This document shows, in pieces, positions 9,218-18,102 of a stretch of DNA of 64,000 bases; the first letter of the stretch is position 1; each line of letters starts with the position of its first letter. The translations under genes were made by a program, and so were the position numbers. The notes below the pieces were generated by a model. That model was given only the letters and a program-made list of their open reading frames with translations, ran no database searches and was not told the origin of the DNA. Source of the stretch: Paenibacillus sp. FSL R5-0341 (GTDB taxonomy: Bacteria; Bacillota; Bacilli; Paenibacillales; Paenibacillaceae); NCBI RefSeq assembly GCF_037975235.1, contig NZ_CP150241.1, positions 3,658,001 through 3,722,000 of the forward strand. Reading direction: 5' to 3'.

Positions 9218-9389
9218 GATACATCCCCTCTCTTATGTCTGATGGCATGTCACATCCCCAAATATATTTCATATTTGACTTAGCCGCAACCCCGGCTCCT
9301 TGATTATGTTAGTCACGCCCCTTATTACTTACCCATATATGAAGAAAATTCCAACCTTCCCCTGCTGTTATCGTCCTTTATCTTTCTAT

Positions 9390-9435
9390 ATAAAAAAAAT
9401 CCCCATCCCGCTTCGCCTAAGCGATACGACATGAG
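9390..9435 (-). terminator. Terminator after the amino-acid permease gene
   Basis: On the minus strand CCTCAT pairs with ATGGGG around a CGCTT/AAGCG inner stem, followed by eight T. It lies about 45 bases after the stop. Confidence 0.75.
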
Positions 9436-9477
9436 GAAAAATGAAGATGTTCTCGGTTAAAGACGTTCTCGACTAAT

Positions 9478-10920
9478 CTATTTATCCTTCGCTCTGAAAG
9501 CACTGGAGATCCGACGTGCCGGATTAAGATGACTGTAATGCCGTCCATACGCAAAGTAGATAATCAATCCGATGATCAACCAGGCAAAGAACGTAATCCA
9601 TGTCAGCGCCGCAAGGCGTGTCATCAAGTATACACAACCCAATGCACTCAGAATCGGAATCAGTGGCACAAGTGGAACGCGGAAGCCACGTTTGAGATCC
9701 GGGTTATTTTTACGCAACACGATAATGCCCAGACTTACGACTGCAAAAGCAAACAACGTTCCGATGTTCGTAAGCTCCGCCAAATGTCCCAGCGAGATGA
9801 ACCCGGAGAACAAAGCCACGATAATGCCCGCAACCCATGTCCCTACCGCTGGTGTCTGACTCTTGCCACTAACCTTGGAGAAGACCGGCGACAGCAGTCC
9901 GTCACGAGACATGGAATAGAGCAGACGTGTCTGACCATACATCATGACCAGCAATACGGTCGTAATACCGGTAATCGCTCCAAGAGATACAATCCATGAC
10001 AATCCCTTTAATTGAACAAATTCAAATGCAAACGCAACGGGATCACTTACATTCAACATGTTATACGGCACGATCCCTGTCAGGATCAACGATACAACGA
10101 TGTAGAGAACGGTACAGATCGCGAGTGAAGCAATAATTCCGATCGGTAAATCCCGTTGTGGTCTCTTAACCTCTTCTGCCGCAGTGGAGACCGCATCAAA
10201 TCCGATGTAGGCAAAAAATACGGTAGCTGCTCCCGCAGTTACACCTGAGATACCAAAAGGCAAAAATGGCTGCCAGTTGGTTGGCTCTACATAGAAAACA
10301 CCTACACCAATGAAGATCAACACCACGATAATTTTAATAGCTACCATGATGCCGTTCGCACGAGCGGCTTCCTTCACTCCTCGGGTAAGCAGGAAAGTGA
10401 TAATTAACGTAATGACCGCAGCTGTGATGTCAAAATAGGTTCCCTTTTCCGGACTGAACGCACTCGTTAGCGCATGGGGTAACTCCAACCCAAATCCGGA
10501 CAATAACGTTTGAAAATAGCCCGACCATCCGCTGGCTACCGCCGCACTCGCGAATCCATATTCCAATATTAGATCCCATCCCAGAATCCAGGCAATCACT
10601 TCGCCAAAAGCTGTATAGCTATACGTGTACGCACTACCCGATGCCGGTATGCTTGATGCAAATTCCGAGTAACATAATGCGGCGAAGGCACATATGATAC
10701 CTGCCAGCAAAAATGACAGTACAAGTCCCGGGCCAGCATACGTTGCGGCAGCTACACCGGTCAGTACGAAAATGCCTGTACCAATAATGGCACCTACCCC
10801 GAGTGTGGTTAAGTCCAACGGACCGAGCGCCCGTTTCAGTGCACTGTTGTTATCGCCCCCGGAGCCAATTGGTTTTTTACGAAATAAAGAAGATCGTTGT
10901 TCGTTCTCACGCATAGTCAT
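9478..10920 (-). CDS. APC-superfamily amino-acid permease (CAT type)
   Basis: This 480-residue integral membrane transporter has about 12 hydrophobic segments after a charged N-terminal tail. The first helix begins with the APC signature (GVGAIIGTGIFVLTG), and a long substrate-pathway segment (SGSAYTYSYTAFGE) follows, as in cationic or branched-chain amino-acid transporters related to Bacillus YfnA and BcaP. It probably carries out proton-coupled amino-acid uptake or exchange; the substrate is not determined by sequence alone. The start is the ATG at 10920, five bases after GAGGAAC. It is flanked by a terminator and a 514-base gap, so it is a single-gene unit. Confidence 0.85.
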   Translation of the reverse strand: MTMRENEQRSSLFRKKPIGSGGDNNSALKRALGPLDLTTLGVGAIIGTGIFVLTGVAAATYAGPGLVLSFLLAGIICAFAALCYSEFASSIPASGSAYTYSYTAFGEVIAWILGWDLILEYGFASAAVASGWSGYFQTLLSGFGLELPHALTSAFSPEKGTYFDITAAVITLIITFLLTRGVKEAARANGIMVAIKIIVVLIFIGVGVFYVEPTNWQPFLPFGISGVTAGAATVFFAYIGFDAVSTAAEEVKRPQRDLPIGIIASLAICTVLYIVVSLILTGIVPYNMLNVSDPVAFAFEFVQLKGLSWIVSLGAITGITTVLLVMMYGQTRLLYSMSRDGLLSPVFSKVSGKSQTPAVGTWVAGIIVALFSGFISLGHLAELTNIGTLFAFAVVSLGIIVLRKNNPDLKRGFRVPLVPLIPILSALGCVYLMTRLAALTWITFFAWLIIGLIIYFAYGRHYSHLNPARRISSAFRAKDK

Positions 10921-11160
10921 GTTCCTCTCGTCATGAATCTTGAATGTGCTATGGATGTAGCAGAGATTGGATGGCTTCCCATCTGTTCTATGAAAAAGTC
11001 ATTTGTTCTATCTTATCGATCACCTATAAAAACCTATCGAATTCTACACGTTATCGCGTTGCTTGGTTAAATTTATTTTTGGAGATCACTTATTTTGTTC
11101 TTTTTCCGCGAAAATTATCATGATCTGTTGCACGTGGTTGAATATGAAAATGGATTTAAA

Positions 11161-11198
11161 ACAAAACTGCGTATAATTTATATTATGCGCAGTTTTTG
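11161..11198. repeat. Orphan inverted repeat/bidirectional hairpin
   Basis: AAAACTGCGTATAAT and ATTATGCGCAGTTTT are complementary over 15 positions (one T-G) around a TTAT loop, with A and T tracts on the outer sides. It looks like a bidirectional terminator but does not immediately follow any recognised gene. Confidence 0.6.
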
Positions 11199-11331
11199 TG
11201 AGTCTTATTTTCGAAGACAATTATATTAAATACGTTGTTATATGAAGTTAAGAAAAAGAGAGCTCTTTTCGTCTTTTTCCGCTGTCCCATCCTACCTTAT
11301 CCTGTCTAATTCGACGATATGCAAGCATGTT

Positions 11332-11365
11332 AAAGAGCCACATAGCATTATGCGGCCCTTTATCT
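11332..11365 (-). terminator. Hairpin after the amidohydrolase gene
   Basis: A 12-bp stem (11332-11343 with 11350-11361) pairs fully only on the minus strand, where two positions are G-T. The T tail is short. It is the probable terminator of the gene ending at 11435. Confidence 0.5.
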
Positions 11366-11434
11366 TTTACTATAGGTAGAGGTGTATATGAGAATAGGAA
11401 CTAAACTTATTTCAAATTTATATAAAAAAATGAT

Positions 11435-12802
11435 TCACGAGAAAGCGATTCTCTCCGCGTCCGACATCCGGTATTGCGATAACAAATAATCTTTGCTTTG
11501 CATCGCCGCATGACGAATCGAATCCAGATCAACATTCAACAGCTTACCATCTCGCTTCACGAGTCTACCTGCCACAAAGACTGTATCCACGTTGGATGGA
11601 TTGGCAAATTGCACAACAGCGCCGATTGGATCATGAACGGGGAACATATTCAGATCGGTGGTACGAATCATGATCAGATCTGCTTCCTTCCCTGGGGTTA
11701 ACGTACCCACCTTCTGCTCCAATCCCAATGCTTGGGCACCAGCTGAAGTTGCAAATCTCAGCACTTGGCTGGACTGCAAGTTCAACTCACCAGGCATCTC
11801 ACCCTGCTGCAGAAGTTGTTCATTGGCTCTGGATCGTTCAGCCTGAAGTGCAAACTTCATCTGCGAGAACATATCTCCGCCTGTGGACGTCACTACATCT
11901 ACACCAAGTGTAGGGGTTCCCCCATGTTCAAGAAAATAGCCGGTGGCCGGATATCCATGCCCCATCATCATTTCAACCTCAGGTGTGACCGACAAGGAAG
12001 CACCGCTATCTGCCAGCATTTTGTATTCATCCATGCCCATGGTGTTACCGTGAACAATATTCACTCGTGGACTTAACAACCCCGCTTCATACAAGTGACT
12101 AATCGAGCGATCTACAGATCCCCAACTGCCAAATCCGGCATGCATGGAACAGATGGCATCCAGCTCTTGAGCTAGCTCGATCTCCTTCACGGTTGTATCC
12201 CAGTGACTGAACTCTGGACCACGAATAGCAAGCCCGTAGGTGAGCAATTGATCTCGCGATGAAAAATATCGTTCTTTGACTCTTCGCACATCATTCGAAT
12301 AAGTGAGTTGACTATCGCGATTCCAGTAGTTCGTCTCACCAGGTACTCCGTGAGCAAATACCGCCCGAATCCCTGCATCCTGAAGTCCACGAATCAGCTC
12401 ATCCGTGTGCTCGGAAGAATACGGCATGCTCCAATCCAACACTGTCGTCACTCCTGCATTAAGCGCTTCCAAGGAACCGAGCAGGTTAGCAATATAACTA
12501 TCTTGTGGACGGAGCTTGCTTCCCATCGCACCATAATAGAGATTTTGCAAATAAACGGGCAAGGACCAGTTGGTTCCCGCTGTTTTGACAAGTGATTCCC
12601 ACACATGCCGATGTGTGTCCACCAGCCCAGGCATAATAATCATGGATGAAGCATCAATGACCTCCGCATCCGGAATATCCAGGTCGGGCTGAACCGCCGT
12701 GATCAAGGAATCCTGGATCAGAACGTCCGCCCTCTTATACTGTCCAACTCGAGCATCCATCGACAACACACAGCCATTTTTCAACAGATAACTTGTCCGC
12801 AC
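11435..12802 (-). CDS. Amidohydrolase-family protein (ATZ/TRZ, cytosine-deaminase-like)
   Basis: This protein has about 455 residues. The metal-binding entrance motif VDTHRH, a later GFGSWGS-type His loop (SMHAGFG), VHGNTMG and VTPEVEM are typical of the amidohydrolase TIM barrel used by chlorohydrolases, guanine deaminase and related aminohydrolases. The C-terminal GKEADLIMI with a final beta strand (VDTVFVAGRLVKRDGK) is also characteristic. The substrate is unknown. The frame runs to an ATG at 12856, but GGGAG nine bases before a GTG at 12802 gives the better start. The next gene upstream on the same strand encodes a CGNR regulator. Confidence 0.8.
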   Translation of the reverse strand: MRTSYLLKNGCVLSMDARVGQYKRADVLIQDSLITAVQPDLDIPDAEVIDASSMIIMPGLVDTHRHVWESLVKTAGTNWSLPVYLQNLYYGAMGSKLRPQDSYIANLLGSLEALNAGVTTVLDWSMPYSSEHTDELIRGLQDAGIRAVFAHGVPGETNYWNRDSQLTYSNDVRRVKERYFSSRDQLLTYGLAIRGPEFSHWDTTVKEIELAQELDAICSMHAGFGSWGSVDRSISHLYEAGLLSPRVNIVHGNTMGMDEYKMLADSGASLSVTPEVEMMMGHGYPATGYFLEHGGTPTLGVDVVTSTGGDMFSQMKFALQAERSRANEQLLQQGEMPGELNLQSSQVLRFATSAGAQALGLEQKVGTLTPGKEADLIMIRTTDLNMFPVHDPIGAVVQFANPSNVDTVFVAGRLVKRDGKLLNVDLDSIRHAAMQSKDYLLSQYRMSDAERIAFS

Positions 12803-12922
12803 AAGACACATCTCCCATCTGATTTGGTTTGAAAGACGATCATATCCTGCATACAAATCTGTACTGCTTCTGACTATTTTTTCGCTAGTATATATACATT
12901 ATATAGTTATTGTTAATATTTT

Positions 12923-13474
12923 TCAATTTTGTATTTTACGTTTAGCCCGAAATCTTCTGACCTTCATCAGATTTCCACACATCTTATCATCACAGTACTT
13001 CTGTGTTCTGCTTCGGGTATCATCATAGAACATCCAGCGACAATCCGAATTATCACAAATCCGAATCCTGCCCCCTTCTCCCTCCACCAAAGTTATAGCA
13101 AAATCAGCAGCTACTTCAGCCATCACCTGATGCCAATGAGCTTCTACGGCTACCAGTTGGAGCTTCAGTTCCTGATCAATTGTAGTCAATGTTCTTCTCA
13201 CATGCCCTGCTTCCATAACGCCATTCAACCAATTACGTTCCTTATCTGTTATGGATACTCCGGAAGATAAACGGGCTCCAAGGGACAGCAATTCATCCCG
13301 GAAGTTTCTCATCGACAACTCATCTTCTGGGGATGCAGGAACAGAAGCTTGCAGCTGCCAACGATCCAGAAAATCTTGCTGCCAGCCCGCTTTCCCAAGT
13401 CTGTCCTCCGATCGATCTCCCCCACGCCAGTCATGATAATCGCTGTTTACAAAATCGGTCCATAACCTGTCCAT
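12923..13474 (-). CDS. CGNR zinc-finger (ABATE-domain) putative transcriptional regulator
   Basis: In this 183-residue protein the C-terminal segment reads C-x4-C-x3-F-x-D then YCDDKMCGN, followed by a basic stretch (KVRRFRAKRK). This is the CGNR zinc finger found after an ABATE domain; the family is taken to bind DNA and often sits near metabolic or stress genes. Here the canonical CGNR reads CGNL, a small deviation. It is divergent from the DinB-family gene, and a perfect 9-bp inverted repeat in the gap is a candidate operator. The ribosome binding site (GGGGG) is weak. Confidence 0.8.
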   Translation of the reverse strand: MDRLWTDFVNSDYHDWRGGDRSEDRLGKAGWQQDFLDRWQLQASVPASPEDELSMRNFRDELLSLGARLSSGVSITDKERNWLNGVMEAGHVRRTLTTIDQELKLQLVAVEAHWHQVMAEVAADFAITLVEGEGGRIRICDNSDCRWMFYDDTRSRTQKYCDDKMCGNLMKVRRFRAKRKIQN

Positions 13475-13513
13475 ATATACCCCCGTTTATCGTAACCATC
13501 TAAGTAAATAAAG

Positions 13514-13557
13514 AAGGTTACAACTCATCTTTGATGTGTTATATTAAGTGTAACCTT
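13514..13557. promoter_or_regulatory. Inverted-repeat operator candidate overlapping a promoter
   Basis: AAGGTTACA (13514-13522) and TGTAACCTT (13549-13557) are perfectly complementary arms 26 bases apart. They bracket a plausible plus-strand promoter: -35 TTACAA (13518-13523), 16-bp spacer, -10 TATATT (13540-13545). It lies between the CGNR regulator and the DinB gene, where a divergent operator would be expected. Confidence 0.45.
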
Positions 13558-13617
13558 ATTAATCAGTTTTAGCTAGTTACATCACAAATCACAATTATAC
13601 GCAAGGAGGAAAAGGCA

Positions 13618-14118
13618 ATGACAAAAACAACAGCACTAGATGTGTTACTTATTCAAAAGGATGATACCTGGGATCAATGCAACTGGATTGTACCTTTGTC
13701 GAAATCCTTGGAGGGTCTTACAGCAGAACAAGCAGCCTGGATTCCACCCTCAGGGGGATTAAGCATCTGGCAGTTGGTTAACCATATGTATTATTACAAC
13801 CATCGCTTATTATGTCGCATGCAAGGTAAGGAGCCTACCCTTCCTGCTGTAGACTCCAATGAATACACATTTGGGAATTCCGGAGATGCAACGGACGCAG
13901 CTGGATGGAATACACTGCTACAGGGTACAACTCGATTAGCCCAGCAGTTGCGAGATCAATTGGCTGCACTACAAGAGTCAGATCTTGAAGCCGCATATAT
14001 GGACTCCGAAGAGAAATGGGCACACCAATTAGCTCGCTGGGTACTCCATGATGCGTATCACGCAGGTCAGATCGTGCTTCTTCGCAGACAGCAAGGAAGC
14101 TGGAATATCATTTATTAA
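13618..14118 (+). CDS. DinB-superfamily protein
   Basis: This 166-residue four-helix protein has the spaced histidines of the DinB/YfiT metal-binding site: QLVNHMYYYNH at about residues 54-64 and HDAYHAGQI near 142-150. Family members include thiol-dependent S-transferases (bacillithiol transferases such as BstA) and damage-inducible proteins, so a bacillithiol or mycothiol-type detoxification role is possible but not shown. AAGGAGG precedes the ATG. It is divergent from the CGNR regulator, which may control it. Confidence 0.8.
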   Translation: MTKTTALDVLLIQKDDTWDQCNWIVPLSKSLEGLTAEQAAWIPPSGGLSIWQLVNHMYYYNHRLLCRMQGKEPTLPAVDSNEYTFGNSGDATDAAGWNTLLQGTTRLAQQLRDQLAALQESDLEAAYMDSEEKWAHQLARWVLHDAYHAGQIVLLRRQQGSWNIIY

Positions 14119-14170
14119 AAATAATGCTTGAACTGCTAGCGCTTACAGGAATAAGATGAACTTATTAATG

Positions 14171-14198
14171 TTACAGCTTGTTCAACACACTATATAAT
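14171..14198 (+). promoter_or_regulatory. Candidate promoter of the FMN-riboswitch transcript
   Basis: A perfect -10 TATAAT (14193-14198) lies a few bases upstream of the riboswitch. The -35 (TTACAG, 16-bp spacing) is poor. The predicted start near 14205 coincides with the first riboswitch stem. Confidence 0.45.
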
Positions 14199-14204
14199 TG
14201 AATA

Positions 14205-14352
14205 GGATCTTCGGGGTAGGGTGCAATTCCCGACCGGCGGTGATGTTCTTCGGAACCAGCCCGCGACTCGCTACATGTTCTTAACGAAGGACATCTAGCG
14301 ACTGACTTGGTGTGAATCCAAGGCCGACGGTACAGTCCGGATGAGAGAAGAT
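14205..14352 (+). ncRNA. FMN riboswitch (RFN element)
   Basis: The conserved RFN core is present in order: TCTTCGGGGTAGGGTG, AATTCCCGACCGGCGGTGAT, an AGCCCGCGA block, the variable stem, TTGGTGTGAATCCAA, GCCGACGGT and AGTCCGGATGAGAGAAGA. The closing P1 stem is ATCTTC (14207-14212) with GAAGAT (14347-14352). It senses flavin mononucleotide and normally shuts off riboflavin synthesis or transport genes when FMN is plentiful. A strong terminator follows at 14411-14450. The gene it controls is a DMT-family transporter. Confidence 0.95.
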
Positions 14353-14410
14353 CAACACATTGACATGCTGTTCACGGGAAGGCCTCTTTCCTGACGCATG
14401 TCCTTGGATG

Positions 14411-14450
14411 AGCCCCCGTTTATTTGGTATATACCAAAACGGGGGCTTTT
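14411..14450 (+). terminator. Expression-platform terminator of the FMN riboswitch
   Basis: A very stable hairpin pairs AGCCCCCGTTT (14411-14421) with AAACGGGGGCT (14437-14447), closed by an inner TTTGGT/ACCAAA stem and followed by TTTT. It sits between the aptamer and the transporter ORF, as needed for FMN-dependent premature termination. Confidence 0.85.
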
Positions 14451-14500
14451 GTCGATTTTGCCAACTGAAGATTACGTGTTCTGACGAAGGAGTCCTGAAT

Positions 14501-15481
14501 ATGGAAAAGACATCATCAGCATCAACGGTTTACCGCAAGGAACGAAGTAACACTGGATTCTGGCTGGTTGTGCTCGGCGCCGCCCTATGGGGTGTGGATC
14601 CACTGTTCCGTATTATTTTGCTTAAAACGATGACATCCACACAGATTGTACTGGTGGAACATATCATTGTCAGTCTCATTGCCATTCCCGTGCTGTGGAA
14701 ATTCCGGGCTGATCTGAAAAACTTGCGTGCACGCCACTGGATTGCCGTGATCTTTATCTCATGGGGAGGATCAGCACTCGCAACAGTATTGTTCACGATG
14801 GCACTAACACATAACGATCCGAACACGGTCTTGTTACTGCAAAAAATGCAGCCGCTCTTCGCCATTGTTCTGGCTAAGTTATTATTAAAAGAAACGCTGC
14901 CTCGTCGCTTTGGCGGACTTTTCTTCATTGCATTATTAGGTACGTATCTACTTACATTCGGCTTTACATTGCCGCTGGGTAACTGGGACAACTGGATTCA
15001 TGCAGGCAGCCTGTTATCCCTTGGAGCTGCTGCTTTATGGGGAGGTTCAACCGTTATGGGCCGACTGATGTTAGGGCAGGCGCGTTATGAGACAGTCACC
15101 TCCCTACGCTTCGTTGTTGCTCTTCCGCTCCTGATCTTTATGACATGGAACGAAGGTGCTGCCTGGACACTCCCATCCGGGACAGGAGAACAGACTGCTG
15201 TCATCCTCAATATTCTCGGTCAGGCTTTGTTACCAGGATTACTCAGTCTTCTGTTGTATTACAAAGGTCTCTCGTCAACCAAAGCCTCTGTTGCAACTCT
15301 CGCGGAACTTAGCTTCCCGATGGCAGGTGTGTTGGTGAACTGGATTGCTTTCCGTACATTGATTACATGGGAGCAGCTGCTTGGCTTTATCCTGATCTGG
15401 GTCGCCCTCTTCGCCATTTCCAAACAGCAGGAACGTTCATCGACAACGGCTGATGCAGCACCGAAGCTTCGAACAGAGTAA
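14501..15481 (+). CDS. EamA/DMT-family transporter under FMN-riboswitch control (probable flavin transporter)
   Basis: This 326-residue membrane protein has about ten hydrophobic segments in two EamA-like halves (first starting FWLVVLGAALWGV, second SLLSLGAAALWGGSTVMGR). DMT proteins export or import small metabolites. Control by an FMN riboswitch strongly suggests riboflavin or a precursor as substrate; DMT-type flavin carriers (RibN) are known in proteobacteria, while Firmicutes usually use the ECF protein RibU. The frame is open back to 14360, but that part overlaps the riboswitch terminator; AAGGAG before the ATG at 14501 sets the start. It is monocistronic. Confidence 0.8.
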   Translation: MEKTSSASTVYRKERSNTGFWLVVLGAALWGVDPLFRIILLKTMTSTQIVLVEHIIVSLIAIPVLWKFRADLKNLRARHWIAVIFISWGGSALATVLFTMALTHNDPNTVLLLQKMQPLFAIVLAKLLLKETLPRRFGGLFFIALLGTYLLTFGFTLPLGNWDNWIHAGSLLSLGAAALWGGSTVMGRLMLGQARYETVTSLRFVVALPLLIFMTWNEGAAWTLPSGTGEQTAVILNILGQALLPGLLSLLLYYKGLSSTKASVATLAELSFPMAGVLVNWIAFRTLITWEQLLGFILIWVALFAISKQQERSSTTADAAPKLRTE

Positions 15482-15526
15482 GCGGATATATCCGAGAATC
15501 AGATATAAACCAATAATCAAATATAA

Positions 15527-15570
15527 AATAAAACCATTGCACATCGCATTAGATGAGCAATGGTTTTATT
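15527..15570. terminator. Terminator after the riboswitch-controlled transporter gene
   Basis: Perfect 14-bp arms AATAAAACCATTGC and GCAATGGTTTTATT, with an inner CATC/GATG stem, end in a T-rich tail. The symmetry makes it bidirectional in principle. Confidence 0.85.
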
Positions 15571-15736
15571 ATTTCCATTATCAATAACTCCAACCTTCCG
15601 CTCTTTTCCCTCCTCTCATACCGAATATCCACTTCATCGGACTACGTCCCTTCAATGTTTTGTCTTTTATCTAATCCGGTGGTACGATGACATATGGAAT
15701 AATAGATGAACTATATTCAGAGAGGAACGATCATTA

Positions 15737-17233
15737 ATGTCTTCATTCTCATATACCTCCTACGACGCCGTAGGTTTGGCTGAACTGATCCGATCCCGGG
15801 AAGTATCCCCAGTTGAATTGTTGGAAGCGGCGTTTGCACGCCTTGAAGAAGTAAACCCGCAGCTTAATGCGGTCATTCGTACATATGAAACCCGTGCACG
15901 GGAGGAAGCTGGCTTAGTTCGCCCTGGTGAACAACCTTTTGCCGGTGTGCCCCTGCTTCTGAAAGATATTTCTCAATCCTTGGAAGGTGAATTTCTAACT
16001 TCAGGCTCACGTTTGTTCAGCGAGCATCGCGCATTACGTCATTCGAATTTTGTCACTCGACTGCGTGATGCAGGTTTTATCATCATAGGACATACCAATA
16101 CGCCTGAATTTGGTTTGAAAAATATTACCGAGCCCCGTCTTCATGGTCCAACTCGCAATCCATGGAATATCAATCACTCCCCAGGCGGGTCAAGTGGTGG
16201 TGCCGCGGCAGCTGTAGCTTCCGGTATCGTTCCTCTTGCCGGAGCCAGTGACGGAGGCGGTTCGATCCGTATCCCGGCTTCTTTTAGCGGCTTGTTTGGT
16301 TTGAAACCAACTCGCGGACGCACACCTGTAGGACCAGGAGTTGGTCGCCAATGGCAAGGTGCGTCGATTGATTTTGCCCTCTCTCGCTCGGTTCGGGACA
16401 GTGCTGCATTGCTTGATACGTTGCAAGTCATTCAGCCTGAAGCAGCGTTCCATGCTCCACTCTTTCCAGGCAGTTACTTGGCGGATATGAGCTATCCACA
16501 TCAACGTAAATTGAGAATTGCGTATACAACGGATTCGCCAGTCGGCACACCTGTCAGCGCAGAAGCCAAAGAATCGGTATATAAGCTCGTTCGCTGGTTG
16601 GAAGAACAAGGTCATCATGTTGAAGAAAAGCTGAGTCCCGTCAACGGAGTTCGGTTGATGGAGAATTATTACATGATGAACAGCGGTGAGATGGCCGCAA
16701 TGATCTCTTCCATGGAAAGATCTATGGGGCGGGTTCTGACTTCCGATGATATGGAGATTGAATCCTGGGTTCTGGCTGAAGCTGGCAAAAAGGTGTCCGC
16801 TGCCGAATTTGTCCATAGTCTGGCTGAATGGGACGTAGCTGCAGCGCAAATGTCCACTTTGTTCGAGCGGTATGACTTCTACGTCACTCCTGTTAATGCT
16901 TTTTCTGCACCTAAGATTGGAGAGTTAACCCCTCATGACGAACAGATTCGTAATCTCATGCGGATTAGTGAATTGGACAAGACCCAGCAGCAGCAACTCA
17001 TCTATGAGATGTTTGAGCCAAGTCTTACGTATACTCCGTTCACCCAGCTCGCGAATCTGACAGGTCAGCCTGCGATAAGTGTACCTCTGCATATGACACC
17101 TGAAGGTTTGCCAATGGGCGTTCAAGTGATGGCAACCAAGGGACGCGAAGATTGGTTATTACATCTGGCTGCACAGCTTGAACAATCAGATCTTTGGATC
17201 GGGATGAAAGGTAATCCAATGTTTCCAGCATAA
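15737..17233 (+). CDS. Amidase (amidase-signature family)
   Basis: This 498-residue enzyme has the Ser-cisSer-Lys triad: K76 (LLLKDIS), cis-Ser152 in GGSSGG, and nucleophile S176 in [11 protein letters not shown]. The [12 protein letters not shown] segment is also typical. Family members hydrolyse carboxylic amides, including 6-aminohexanoate cyclic dimer, aryl acylamides and peptide amides; it is not a GatA subunit, as there is no gatC/gatB context. It begins a plus-strand run with DUF1989, LysE and YqcI/YcgG genes, all of which plausibly touch nitrogen compounds. GAGAGGAACG precedes the ATG. Confidence 0.88.
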   Translation: MSSFSYTSYDAVGLAELIRSREVSPVELLEAAFARLEEVNPQLNAVIRTYETRAREEAGLVRPGEQPFAGVPLLLKDISQSLEGEFLTSGSRLFSEHRALRHSNFVTRLRDAGFIIIGHTNTPEFGLKNITEPRLHGPTRNPWNINHSPGGSSGGAAAAVASGIVPLAGASDGGGSIRIPASFSGLFGLKPTRGRTPVGPGVGRQWQGASIDFALSRSVRDSAALLDTLQVIQPEAAFHAPLFPGSYLADMSYPHQRKLRIAYTTDSPVGTPVSAEAKESVYKLVRWLEEQGHHVEEKLSPVNGVRLMENYYMMNSGEMAAMISSMERSMGRVLTSDDMEIESWVLAEAGKKVSAAEFVHSLAEWDVAAAQMSTLFERYDFYVTPVNAFSAPKIGELTPHDEQIRNLMRISELDKTQQQQLIYEMFEPSLTYTPFTQLANLTGQPAISVPLHMTPEGLPMGVQVMATKGREDWLLHLAAQLEQSDLWIGMKGNPMFPA

Positions 17234-17362
17234 AAAGTTCAACGTGTATCTACCTTTATCATTGAACGTTACCCACCTGAGTAGGATGTGTTGCCAAAAT
17301 AGTGCATGAAAGTTTCGTCTGCTCCGCATACTGAAAGCAAAAATAGCGGAGGAATGTGACGA

Positions 17363-17980
17363 ATGAATATCAAACAGCCTCATAAACAGTCCTTTCGTAT
17401 CCCTGCCAAAACGGGATATGCCCTGAAAGTAAACAAGGGTTCTTTATTACGTATAACAGATCTGGAGGGACAGCAGGTCATTGATTTTGTGGCTTATGAT
17501 GCGCAAGATGCTAACCATCGCTTGGACCCGGGCGTGACAATGGATGTATTGCGCACTTACCGAATCAAACCTGGGCAGTTTGTATATTCCAATCAATATC
17601 AACCCTTACTCAAGATTGTGCGTGACACAGTTGGGGTACATGATTTCTTCAACTCTGCTTGTCGTCCCGAGATGTATGAGGTGTTATATGATAAAAAGGA
17701 TCACGCTAGTTGTTATCACAATCTGAACACGGCATTGGAACCCTTCGGCATCTTACCACCGGATCAACACTATCCGTTTAATCTGTTTATGAAGTCCGTT
17801 GTAGACGATCAAGGCAAAATTGATGTTGTAGCTCCCGACTCTCGTGCAGGTGATTATATCGAAATGGAAGCATTAATCGACCTCACGATTGGTCTCTCCG
17901 CCTGTCCTTGTGAAGAAAGTTCATGCAACGGCTACCACTGCACTCCAATTCAATTGGATGTAGAATCTTTAACAGAGTAG
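17363..17980 (+). CDS. DUF1989 (urea-carboxylase-associated/carboxyguanidine-deiminase-like) protein
   Basis: In this 205-residue protein the pattern GQQVIDFVAYDA near residue 36, the central ACRPEMYEVLY and the Cys-rich tail CPCEESSCNGYHCTPI are characteristic of DUF1989. Paired members of this family (CgdA/CgdB) deiminate carboxyguanidine in guanidine degradation; single members have unassigned roles. Only one copy is present here and no urea carboxylase or allophanate hydrolase is in the window, so the reaction remains open. It lies 129 bases after the amidase gene. Confidence 0.82.
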   Translation: MNIKQPHKQSFRIPAKTGYALKVNKGSLLRITDLEGQQVIDFVAYDAQDANHRLDPGVTMDVLRTYRIKPGQFVYSNQYQPLLKIVRDTVGVHDFFNSACRPEMYEVLYDKKDHASCYHNLNTALEPFGILPPDQHYPFNLFMKSVVDDQGKIDVVAPDSRAGDYIEMEALIDLTIGLSACPCEESSCNGYHCTPIQLDVESLTE

Positions 17981-18102
17981 CAAGGTCATAAGACGATATG
18001 ATAAAGTAGTTTGTTCTAATTCACTCCTTGCGGGAATACGATGACTTGTACCCATTTTCTGTGACGACTGGTACAATTCATCGAACCCGTTAAGGAGTGA
18101 AC

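Larger units (their letters stand above)
10921..11434. other. AT-rich intergenic region with two hairpins
   Basis: This 514-base gap lies between two minus-strand genes. It contains the terminator of the amidohydrolase gene (11332-11361) and a second, unexplained 15-bp hairpin at 11161-11198. I see no credible ORF or known RNA motif. The part next to 10920 should hold the permease promoter. Confidence 0.55.

Noticed and set aside
14360..14500. N-terminal extension of the DMT transporter
   Set aside because: The extension would be encoded within the riboswitch expression platform, and its translation is Cys-rich and unlike DMT proteins; a good start lies at 14501.
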